From JAFEDN01 sp963832945 (GTDB lineage Bacteria > Pseudomonadota > Gammaproteobacteria > Coxiellales > Coxiellaceae): a DNA stretch of 64,000 nt. The notes under the pieces were generated by a model. That model did not search any database. It was not told the origin of the DNA and saw nothing but the letters and a program-made list of their open reading frames with translations. The DNA lies in NCBI GenBank assembly GCA_963832945.1, contig CAWHVV010000018.1, forward strand, positions 11,148 through 75,147. The letters run 5' to 3'. Positions 56,080-64,000 of the stretch are shown piece after piece. Positions within the stretch are counted from its first letter, which is position 1; each line of letters starts with the position of its first letter. A program made the position numbers and the translations under genes.

Positions 56080-57335
56080 CCCAAAAAATATGTGACCGCA
56101 AAGAACCAACTACAGCAAACGATAATAGAAAGAAAGTTTCCCAAATTCTTTTGTGCCTGCACAAAGTACAAGATAGTTAATAAAGGAAGCATTAATAAGT
56201 AAATAGATATATTAAAAACCAGAGAGGTTTTGAATAGGAAGGATATTATCAGTAAATAACTGACCAATAAGGGAGATAGCACCCATATCGTTGAGAAAAG
56301 ATTACGAATGCACCAGGAAATTCTGGAATAGGGAAGTGTGTTAAGAAAAGCTCTATATTTATCCTGCTCTACTTGTATTATGGGAAATAAGCCGCTTAAT
56401 ATAAAAGTGATGAGAATGAATACCGGTATAGCAATTTTTGTAGCGTCGGATGTACCAAATAATGACGTGACTATTATGCCAAAAATTAATACTAAGGTAG
56501 CCAGCAAGAATCTTATGTAAGTTATTGTCTTATATTTCCTAAAAAAGACTGAAAAATAAATAGGAAAATGAAAAAAATTCATTAAAGAATTTTTAAAAAT
56601 TAACCTGGAGGAGAATGTTGTTAAAAAATTTAAATTTAGAAAAATAGTTCTTTGGGATTTATTATTGAAAAACCTAAACCAAAGAACCGCCATCATAAAT
56701 ATATCAATTAAAATGCTGATGCTAACATTTTTATTAAATAAAGAAAAACTTGCTACAAATATTAAGTTGATAATACCAAAAATCATTAAATCATAAAAAT
56801 TTGATTTGAGTACATTAATTTGCAGAAAAAGCATCATGCTCACTAAGGTTATCAATCTAAAAAAATAAAAAGGGAAATTACTTTCTGTGGATATTTTATT
56901 CAAAATCAGTAAAATTGGTATCCACATAAAATTATTCGCGATGACTACTATAGATAAATCGACGAACCGGTTAATCAACGGATTAATTGGCAGAATATTA
57001 ATATATTGATGAGCTGCGGATGGAATGACACCTGCTTTTTGAATGCTCATCCATAAAACGTAAATCACATAAAGAAGAAACCAATTTGTCAAAAATATCC
57101 CACTAAATTCAGAGGATCTAATAATTACATTGAAAGGCTCTGTGATAACATAATTAACAGCGGCAATTGTAGGTGCTAATAACGCTATGAGCACTATAAT
57201 GCCGTGTTTGGAGCGGATTAACCTGGCTTTCATAATGTTCAGATACCAAGTCCATCGAAATTTTAGTAACAATAAAATAGTATTTAAAACGTCAGTTAGT
57301 GTTGAGGATTGTGTACTAATTTTCATATCAGCCAT
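56076..57335 (-). CDS. ABC transporter permease, 419 residues
   Basis: A hydrophobic protein with about ten predicted membrane segments and no catalytic motif; an ABC-2-like permease paired with the ATPase that follows it with a four-base overlap. Hydrophobic runs include IIVLIALLAPTIAAVNYVI and LVLIFGIIVTSLFG. It is convergent with the peptide operon, so the pair has its own promoter to the right, next to the palindromic element. Confidence 0.82.
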   Translation of the reverse strand: MADMKISTQSSTLTDVLNTILLLLKFRWTWYLNIMKARLIRSKHGIIVLIALLAPTIAAVNYVITEPFNVIIRSSEFSGIFLTNWFLLYVIYVLWMSIQKAGVIPSAAHQYINILPINPLINRFVDLSIVVIANNFMWIPILLILNKISTESNFPFYFFRLITLVSMMLFLQINVLKSNFYDLMIFGIINLIFVASFSLFNKNVSISILIDIFMMAVLWFRFFNNKSQRTIFLNLNFLTTFSSRLIFKNSLMNFFHFPIYFSVFFRKYKTITYIRFLLATLVLIFGIIVTSLFGTSDATKIAIPVFILITFILSGLFPIIQVEQDKYRAFLNTLPYSRISWCIRNLFSTIWVLSPLLVSYLLIISFLFKTSLVFNISIYLLMLPLLTILYFVQAQKNLGNFLSIIVCCSWFFAVTYFLG

Positions 57336-57377
57336 ATTGCATTATATAGCTTATTTTGATGATAAGACAACAGCGGC

Positions 57378-57543
57378 TCCCGCTGAGTACAGCGGTAGCC
57401 GCTTCCTGTTTTGATCCTGCGCTCGGCAGAGCCGATGCTCGGAATGAAGGGGGAGTTGCGCAGCGCTCCTCCCCCTCATTCCGGGCATCGACCCCGGATA
57501 TAGGTTTTAAGCCAAAAAGCAATTGCCGCTGTACTCAGCGGGA
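57378..57543. repeat. 166-bp MITE-like element with perfect 18-base terminal inverted repeats
   Basis: It begins TCCCGCTGAGTACAGCGG and ends with the exact complement. The interior is GC-rich with further hairpins (CGCTCGGCAGAGCC, CCGGGCATCGACCCCGG). A related partial copy lies at 9505-9605. No transposase is inside. The remaining 57336-57614 gap shows no gene. Confidence 0.75.
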
Positions 57544-57614
57544 ATTAAAAATAGCCTTTCTAAAAATAGTAATATGCGATAAGATAGTTTTATTAAATTT
57601 TTGGAGCTTTGTCT

Positions 57615-58373
57615 GTGAAGAATAGTTTTAAACGATTACCCTCCGTTCTTGTGTTAGAAATTTTTCATTTTCTCAATATCTTCGCTTTTTCTTCTCTCAT
57701 TTCTGTTGAAAAATATCTGTTTAATATTTTTGAATCATCATCCCACAAAAAAATGATCGATAAAATCATTTTAACTGAGTTAACAGAACGGTTTCCCTAC
57801 CTCAAAGGGATGCTGTTATCAGAAGCAAAGGCTTGTGAGTCTGAATTTCAGGTGAATTCCCTCAATCGAAATATACAACGCTTTAGAGCATGGATGAAAC
57901 TGTATTATCATCATTTTCCTATAAACTCTGGTCAGAGAAGAGGGGAGGGGGAAAAATTTTGGGTTGAGTTTAATACACTCATGGGTTTTGAATTGACTCA
58001 TTTAATAGTCGATCATTATCTTTTAATACGAAAAGAATATCAGATCATTTTTGATAGAGATTATCAAGGTGACAATCTGATTTCTGTATTACATAAAAAA
58101 TCAATTGATAATAACAAGGAAAAAAATCGGAAAAATATTACGTTAGAGAAGATATTTCAAAGTTATATCCCTCAGATTTTAGGATCATATTATCAAAAAA
58201 AATTTACGATATCAGAAAACATTCACCATTTTTTAATTATTTTTCAACAACTCCAAAATTTGGAATCTTCTTTCATTACCTTCACGAAACTCTTTGCTTT
58301 TTCTCTTGCTTGTGATCAAGGAAAAATAGTCGAAGTTTGCCAAAGAGAACTACCGCATTATGGTTATTCAAAT
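57615..58373 (+). pseudogene. F-box-like protein gene, 5' part, split by an insertion sequence
   Basis: The N-terminus reads FKRLPSVLVLEIFHFLNIFA and continues to a Leu-rich helix, matching the F-box pattern (LP, then hydrophobic residues at I-F--L spacing), the module by which eukaryotic and Legionella effector proteins bind Skp1. GTG at 57615 fits GGAG eight bases upstream better than the TTG at 57609. The frame is cut after the codons for GYSN by an ISKra4-type element. The rest continues at 60029 in the same frame. Removing the element and one target copy gives a 514-residue protein. F-box identity is by pattern only. Confidence 0.7.
58365..58373. repeat. Left copy of 9-bp target-site duplication
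   Basis: TATTCAAAT directly before the left inverted repeat of the insertion element, identical to 60020-60028. Confidence 0.9.
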
Positions 58374-60019
58374 GGGTGCAGTTCCTTTATGACGACGAAA
58401 AATCATTGATTCTATTGATTTTATCTAAAATTTCCTTTATATTTTGTTCTTTAAAAATTTGGACTTGCCGCAAGGTGGCATTTTTTGCTTGTTTAAGTGG
58501 CTGGAGAAGTTGTCAGTGGCGGATGTTTTCAGGGAAGCTGAGGAGCAGTTTACTCAAATGGTCGAAAAATACAAGTCCCCCTCTTCATTGTGGCTCAATG
58601 CAATCGAATCTGAGATTGGCCAGGATGGTCGCGAACTAACACGAAAAATATTACAAGGTCATGCAGACTCCAGGGGCACTGGAAATGTTGGCGAAGCCAT
58701 CACGACAACTGGCGGTATACTTTTAACTCATAGACGCTTATATAAAAGAACGTTGCAGACTTTATTTGGTGCAATCGACATCACAAGGACAGGTTATTCC
58801 CTTCGAGATCATCCTAATTTATTTCCATTAGACGCATTACTAAATTTACCCATTTCGTCGTCGTTTTCATATGGATTGCAACGTTTTATTGCGAGACGCA
58901 TTGCCACAACTGCATTTTCGGAAGCATTAAACCTGACGCAAGAGATATCGGGTGTTACCGTGGGAAAGCGACAAGCTATTCGCATGGTAGAAGAATGTTC
59001 AGTTGATTTTGATGCGTACTATACTCATAAAATGGCAAAAAAGAGCCGGAAAACTACCATTCTGGTATTAACCACGGATGGAAAAGGCATTGTAATGCGT
59101 CACGATGCGCTCAGGGAAGAAACCCAAAGACGTGCCACAGATGCCAAACAAAAAATGAAGACTCGCTTATCGCGAGGAGAGAAGTCGAACCGTAAGCGTA
59201 TGGCGCAAGTGGCTTCAATTTACTTAATTGAACAATTTACTAGAGTACCACAGGATGTTATAGAAGAATTGAGACGGCAAAAAGCAGATTTACGTCGTCC
59301 GCGCCCGATCGAAAAACGCGTGTGGGCTAGCGTTGAAAAAGATTCAGATGACGTCATCAGAGCGATGTTTTCAGAGGCCAACAAGCGTGATCCAAAGCAT
59401 AATAAAGAATGGGTAATTCTTGTGGATGGCAATAAGCATCAGTTGCATGTTGTAAAGGCGCTGGCAAAAAAAGAAGGGGTTAGCGTATCAATCATATTGG
59501 ATATTATTCATGTTATCGAATATCTATGGGATGCTGCACGCGTATTTATTGATGAGACCAATCATGCGGGTTGTGAGGCCTGGGTTGAGGAAAAGCTTAC
59601 GCAAATACTGAATGGTAAAGCGGGTAAAGTAGCTGGCAGCATAAGAATGTCAGCAGCCAAACGAAAACTAACAAAAGAAAAAAAGCAGACTGCAAAAGAT
59701 TGCGCCAGATATGTAGCAAAACATAAACCTTATATGAACTACGTCAAATATTTAAAGCATGGATATCCGATTGCAACGGGAGTTATTGAGGGTGCATGTC
59801 GCTATCTTATCAAAGATAGGATAGACATTACCGGTGCGAGATGGGGCTTGTCAGGTGCAGAATCTGTTCTTAAGCTACGCTCTCTCGTTACAAGTGGGGA
59901 CTTTGACGATTATTGGGCATACCATTTAAAAAGTGAACATGATAGAAATTATTCCTCAAAAATAAGAAATTTAGATCATTTCCAATCATTAATGTCGTCG
60001 TCATAAAGGAACTGCACCC
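58374..60019 (+). mobile_element. ISKra4-family insertion sequence, intact, 1646 bp
   Basis: The ends are perfect 24-base inverted repeats (GGGTGCAGTTCCTTTATGACGACG at the left, complement at the right) bordered by the 9-bp repeat TATTCAAAT. It carries one transposase gene. The clean ends and intact ORF indicate a recent insertion, inside the F-box-like gene. Confidence 0.93.
58444..60006 (+). CDS. ISKra4-family transposase, 520 residues
   Basis: Transposase of the ISKra4 family: GVIEGACRYLIKDRIDITGA and RWGLSGAESVLKLRSL near the C-terminus are diagnostic, and the DDE-type core includes ILVDGNKHQLHVV and IIHVIEYLWDAA. It starts at TTG (58444) and spans nearly the whole element. Being full length, it may still move the element. 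Confidence 0.92.
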   Translation: MFFKNLDLPQGGIFCLFKWLEKLSVADVFREAEEQFTQMVEKYKSPSSLWLNAIESEIGQDGRELTRKILQGHADSRGTGNVGEAITTTGGILLTHRRLYKRTLQTLFGAIDITRTGYSLRDHPNLFPLDALLNLPISSSFSYGLQRFIARRIATTAFSEALNLTQEISGVTVGKRQAIRMVEECSVDFDAYYTHKMAKKSRKTTILVLTTDGKGIVMRHDALREETQRRATDAKQKMKTRLSRGEKSNRKRMAQVASIYLIEQFTRVPQDVIEELRRQKADLRRPRPIEKRVWASVEKDSDDVIRAMFSEANKRDPKHNKEWVILVDGNKHQLHVVKALAKKEGVSVSIILDIIHVIEYLWDAARVFIDETNHAGCEAWVEEKLTQILNGKAGKVAGSIRMSAAKRKLTKEKKQTAKDCARYVAKHKPYMNYVKYLKHGYPIATGVIEGACRYLIKDRIDITGARWGLSGAESVLKLRSLVTSGDFDDYWAYHLKSEHDRNYSSKIRNLDHFQSLMSSS

Positions 60020-60028
60020 TATTCAAAT
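60020..60028. repeat. Right copy of 9-bp target-site duplication
   Basis: TATTCAAAT directly after the right inverted repeat, identical to 58365-58373. Confidence 0.9.
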
Positions 60029-60814
60029 AATCAAAAATTTGTGTGGCAGGTATGTCATGAATTAATAGAGTATGGCGCTTATTTTGTATTAAATGAGTGG
60101 ATTTTGACTCTGAAGAAAGACCCCATCGCTCTGTTTGCATTCAGGATAGAAGCCTGGAATTTAAGAGATTTTAACTGTTTTCGCGTGCTTAATGAAGAAA
60201 ATCTAAGCCATAAATATTTTTTAAATCAATATTATCATCCACTAGCCATCCAGTTCTTTCTTCAATTAGGTTTAAATATTCTAGAACTTTCCAATGAAAT
60301 GATCAGAAGAATATTTAACAATATTTTTTTGAGTGAGGATTATGAACTATTAAATTTATTTTTTAAAAATTGGGACAAACAAATTCCGCCAACGGAAAAA
60401 ATGGATCACTTCACTGTGCGTGGGAATCAAATCATAGGCGTCATTGTCCAAAAACATAAACTCATGAGAGAAGACGCTTTAGTTAAATTAATGAATTGGT
60501 TACTTTCAAATAAGATCATTAGTTGTGAAAAAAGATATTATCCTTATTATATAAACAAATCCGCCTATGGAAATAAAACTTTGATCGAGATAGCCACTCT
60601 GAGCGATTTACCTCATTCGGTACGAAATATATTGACGAATAGACGGGCAGTCAAAAAACCTTTAAATATTTATAAAAACTCGAGTGGGGGTCAGTTATTT
60701 AAAAATCATCACTCTTCGAAGAAGACTTCTATTGTAACGAATTACATCATAGCGCTACCTGCCATAACCCTATCTAGCGTTCCTCATCATCCCCGGAATT
60801 TAAGATCGAGATGA
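60029..60814 (+). pseudogene. F-box-like protein gene, 3' part
   Basis: The open frame after the insertion continues the 5' part without a frame change (GYSN joined to NQKFVWQVCHELIEYGAYFV). The 261 residues are helical with repeat-like spacing (AIQFFLQLGLNILELSNEMI) that faintly recalls degenerate ankyrin-type helices. It ends with LRSR. On its own it lacks a start, and the internal ATG at 60056 is unconvincing. Confidence 0.75.
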
Positions 60815-60950
60815 CAATGAATGTTTAGCCAGAGTTTTACCCAGATCCCAGATAGGGCCAGGGAAACGGTGGGCTAGTGAGACAACTGCAATGGAAAATT
60901 CAAAATGTCATGATGTCTGTAAAAATATTTAAAGAGAGAACATAAAAACA

Positions 60951-62910
60951 ATGAAAATATTATTAAAAACGCCGAGATTCAAATTCTATTTTACAGTCTT
61001 TGATCTCCTAATACCGTTTTGGCGGCTACTTCAATCAGTTTTTGATTTGAATGCAATAGACTCAGATTATTTTAAGTTTCAGGGAAGGGAAGAAAAGACT
61101 GGAATGGCTGATTGGCGCAAGCCTTTGCGGGAATTATTGGGCGATTATCCTTATATTATTGATTATATTTTTGAGGGCCAAGAACAATCGCCGTACCGCA
61201 TTTTAAATCCGATGGCTTTTTTATGTCTATTGATGGTGGGGGATATGGAAGACCCTGAAAATCATATTATTTTACCATCACCGGACCCTTTAAAATTTCT
61301 AGAAAGCAAGTACATATCCCCCATGCCCTTACATAAGGCTGTATTTTTTGAGACCAAGATCGATAACCTCCTAAATGAGGATACAATAGGCCAACGCAAT
61401 AATAGGGGGATGACGGCGCTTCATATCGCTGCAATAAAAGCTCGCTCCTACTACTTTTAACTCCCCGTACTTTAGGGGTAGTCGTGGATATTTTAGTGAT
61501 TGCGCATTATTTAATTGTTCTGAATTAAATCCAATATATATAATGCAAAAACTATTGGAAGCTAAAGCAAATATTAATGCCCAAGACAATAACGGGATGA
61601 CTCCACTCCATCTTGCCGTAGAGCACTATTACGGTTGTTATTTTGGGAGACTTAAATTATTTTTGGACAAGATCAAGCCTGAAATGCGCTATGGATGGTC
61701 TTCAATGGATATAGAGTCTCCGAATTCTAATCTTGTATTACATTTGCTTGAGAAGGGGGCGGATCCTAATATAACAACTACTGATGATAGATTTCCTATA
61801 GAATTTACACATTCTCAGCAGGTAGCAGAATATTTAGTAGAATATGACAGCGAAATTCCTCAATCGCTTTCATCAAAATTGGCTAACTATGATGAACTCT
61901 TTGAAATGAGGAAACGATCCTCATTTATTCAGCATTCATTTTTTATTCTAATTTTGGGTCCATTACTGATGGAAATATTAATAAATCCAGCTATTGACAT
62001 ATCTATAATTATCAACGACTATATTTTTATACAAAAAGATTGGGAGGATGTACTAGAAGCAGCTATTAAAGTTTACAGTAATTACCTTCCTATTCGTATG
62101 CAATTAACGCGGCACGCCATCTCAGTTCCTGCCATTCAGATTCTGAGACAGAAGATCATTGATCCTATCAATTTGAAACTGAGTAAGAAAATATCTAATA
62201 GACCACTAAATAAAGTATATATCGGCCAGCGGGGTGAATCTAAAATCGTTATCAAAAAATCCACTGAAAGAAGGATTTTCAAGGAAGCGCTGATCATGGC
62301 CATGTTTAATGAATCAGAACGCATCGTGAAGCTAGAGGGTATTTCTTGGCTGGGACCACATTATTCGCTAGTAATGGAATATATGCCGGGTGGGACTTTA
62401 GAAACTCTGCTTCATGAGAGCAAACAAGCGCTGACATGGACAGTACTTTACCAAATCTCCCTGGATATCATTCAAGGGTTAGAAGAACTGCACAAGCAGG
62501 ATATCATTCACGGAGATTTATCAAGCCGTAATGTGCTGTTAGACAATGCCTTCCGCGCTAAATTAGCGGATTTTGAGCATTCTATTTTAACTCAATACGG
62601 AGATTCGCGTAGTTTCCATCTTTTTGCTTCTGAGTGGAGAGAATATTATGATTTCGCCCCAGAATTTCGGAACAACAGCCAACCAGTGACGACGGCAACC
62701 GACCTGTATTTCCTGGCGATCATATTTGGGGAATTAATTACTCGTCAAGACCCGTTTGATTTAATAGAATCCAAAGAGCCAAAAAATATTCCTAAGGACA
62801 CACCGAAAGAATTTGAAGAAATTATTCGAAATTGCATGCATGAAGCGCCGGAGCAACGCCCCCAACTGGCTAATGTGAAACAGTGTAGATGGCGGCTAAA
62901 AACCGCGTAA
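60951..62910 (+). CDS. Ankyrin-repeat protein kinase, one frame break, 652 residues if joined
   Basis: The first part (60951-61460) ends within an ankyrin repeat (RNNRGMTALHIAAIKA). The frame from 61543 resumes with KANINAQDNNGMTPLHLAVE, and that frame is open upstream to the break. Skipping one base at 61436-61440 joins them. Further repeats run to about 300. A kinase domain occupies the C-terminal 230 residues: Lys in KIVIKKSTE, catalytic HGDLSSRNVLL (HGD for HRD), DFE in place of DFG, and TATDLYFLAIIF. The order, ankyrin then kinase, is the reverse of the other two kinase genes. The Gly change in DFG may weaken catalysis. Probable effector. Confidence 0.75.
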
Positions 62911-62989
62911 ATCTGGCGAAGGAGTATTAATCGTACCAATTAATCTAAAATATCATTTCAGTATTTTTTATCAAAAACTTTTTTTAAAG

Positions 62990-63136
62990 CGAAGCGGTGG
63001 GTAACTCGCGTTAAGTCCTTCGCCTGGAAGGCGAAGGATAGCGAGTTATCCACGGCGGAGCGTTGAGTCGCGAAGCAGCGGTGGGTAGCCAGTGGGCAAC
63101 AAGGACGTTGTCCACGGCTATCCACGGCTGCCGCGG
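62990..63136. repeat. Cluster of nested hairpins
   Basis: In the 490-base gap after the kinase gene, GTGGGTAACTCGC pairs with GCGAGTTATCCAC around a second stem (CCTTCGCC/GGCGAAGG). Then GTGGGTAGCC pairs with GGCTATCCAC around GTGGGCAAC/GTTGTCCAC. The two units are related, with GCGAAGC-CGGTGGGT at both starts. This looks like tandem copies of a palindromic repeat or a structured RNA. ORFs here are not convincing, and nothing else is seen up to 63401. Confidence 0.6.
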
Positions 63137-63401
63137 AACACAGCACGGGAAGAGGACTCACTTTCAGGGGAACTCGACTTTTTGATGAAAGCAAAGAAGA
63201 AATTTTCTGATAAAAAACAGTTTACGGATGGAAATAAGAGCGATAATAAGGTCGCTGCTGACGCTATCTGGTGAAAGTTGTTGATTTAGAACCCCAATCA
63301 CTGTCACCCCCTCGACTGCCGCGACCCGGGTTTATTATACCGCATTTTTCGATCCCATCGCACAGCTAACCCATTTATTTTTCGTCAGCGCTGGATGTCT
63401 G

Positions 63402-63854
63402 ATGGAAAATTCCGCACGCTTATATCATTGCTCCCGTTGCCGCCGCCGGGTAATCATCTGCCGCGCTTGTGACCGGGGCCAGATTTATTGCCCAGGTCCT
63501 TGCGCTGGTCTGGCACGAGCGACTTCACTGCGCGCCGCCGCTCAACGTTACCGGCAAACCCGGCAGGGTAAGCTCAGGCAAGCCCTGCGACAACAACGTT
63601 ATCGGCAACGCCAAAGACAGCGTCAATCACAAAAAGTAACGCATCACCGTTCCCAGGAAACGCCCATTCATGATCTAGTGATCCTCAAGGTTAAAAAAAC
63701 CCGGCGGCGAGTCCCTGAAGCCAAAAACTCCGAGACTTCCTGTCATTTTTGCGGGAATTCCGGCTGGAGATTCCTTCGCCCCGGTTTTTTACACCTTTCC
63801 CAGGTGCGTGCGTCAGCACAACCACAAGGACCTCCTGGGTGTACTTCCCTTTAA
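63402..63854 (+). CDS. Cys-rich zinc-ribbon accessory protein of an IS21-like element
   Basis: 150 residues with two Cys clusters (YHCSRCRRRVIICRACDRG with YCPGPC, and CHFCGNSG) and a long Arg/Gln-rich helix (RQALRQQRYRQRQ). Proteins of this pattern (zinc motifs, then AAQRYRQTRQG) are found just upstream of IS21-like transposase genes, which fits the next ORF 17 bases on. Function is unknown; nucleic-acid binding is likely. Confidence 0.6.
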   Translation: MENSARLYHCSRCRRRVIICRACDRGQIYCPGPCAGLARATSLRAAAQRYRQTRQGKLRQALRQQRYRQRQRQRQSQKVTHHRSQETPIHDLVILKVKKTRRRVPEAKNSETSCHFCGNSGWRFLRPGFLHLSQVRASAQPQGPPGCTSL

Positions 63855-63871
63855 ACCTTTGGAGCACTTGA

Positions 63872-64000
63872 ATGACTATTTCTGATGACCTGGAAGCTAA
63901 AATCTTGCGTTTCTATCATGTCGAGCAATGGCCCATCGGCACGATTGCCCGACAATTTTCCATCCACCACAGCACAGTCAGGCGTGTACTGGCTCAGGCA
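63872..64000 (+). CDS. IS21-like transposase, N-terminal helix-turn-helix, cut by the window edge
   Basis: The first 43 residues begin MTISDDLEAKILRFYHVEQW and continue with a helix-turn-helix (IGTIARQFSIHHSTVRRVL), the DNA-binding start of IS21-type transposases. GGAG precedes the ATG. The rest lies outside. Confidence 0.7.
   Translation, partial: MTISDDLEAKILRFYHVEQWPIGTIARQFSIHHSTVRRVLAQA

Noticed and set aside
63092..63274. 60-residue ORF in the hairpin region
   Set aside because: It begins inside nested repeats and shows no family features.
1..64000. CRISPR array, rRNA operon or prophage
   Set aside because: No regularly spaced direct repeats, rRNA sequence or phage structural genes were recognised.

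Overview
The window looks like a chromosomal segment of a host-associated, Legionella/Coxiella-like gammaproteobacterium (inference). The housekeeping part has the classic gammaproteobacterial order map <> rpsB-tsf-pyrH-frr-uppS-cdsA-bamA-skp-lpxD-fabZ-lpxA, followed by a DUF47/Pit phosphate pair and minCDE. It is flanked by large AT-rich genes for eukaryote-like proteins: leucine-rich repeats, protein kinase plus ankyrin repeats (three related genes), an F-box-like protein, and very long coiled-coil or repeat proteins. That mixture is typical of intracellular bacteria with a type IV effector repertoire. No secretion genes are in the window, so effector status is inferred. Layout: 1-9.4 kb holds an LRR protein, a kinase-ankyrin protein and a secreted glycoside-hydrolase-like protein. 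9.4-10.4 kb holds a repeat remnant and three tRNAs (Pro, Arg, His) separated by palindromic spacers. 10.4-24.9 kb is the housekeeping block. 24.9-40.1 kb holds four large accessory proteins. 40.2-57.3 kb is a cluster that I read as an undescribed RiPP (modified peptide) pathway. 57.3-64 kb is mobile or decaying sequence: a MITE-like palindrome, an F-box-like gene split by an ISKra4-type element, a frameshifted ankyrin-kinase gene, and the start of an IS21-like element at the right edge. The RiPP-like cluster is the most interesting part. An ABC exporter and a MATE-type transporter precede a short Cys-free peptide ORF and a LanM-like synthetase whose cyclase half has lost most of its zinc ligands. 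A 180-bp palindrome follows, then a 25-residue peptide ORF with a three-Cys tail and a terminator. After the terminator comes a tightly packed run: GNAT acetyltransferase, unknown protein, MNIO (DUF692) oxidase, PIG-L-type deacetylase, GT2-like glycosyltransferase, PhyH-type oxygenase, unknown HxxxH protein, TauD-type oxygenase, MFS exporter and aspartyl/asparaginyl-hydroxylase-like protein. A convergent ABC transporter pair closes it. The set could dehydrate, oxidise, acylate, glycosylate, export and resist a small peptide product. Caution for any reader: seven genes carry single-base frame breaks, four of them in normally intact core genes (rpsB, frr, lpxD, minC). In every case one base restores the expected reading frame, and where the family length is known the repaired length fits. 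Assembly or sequencing indels are therefore more likely than real gene decay, and frame-dependent statements should be read with that in mind. No CRISPR array, rRNA gene or prophage was seen.
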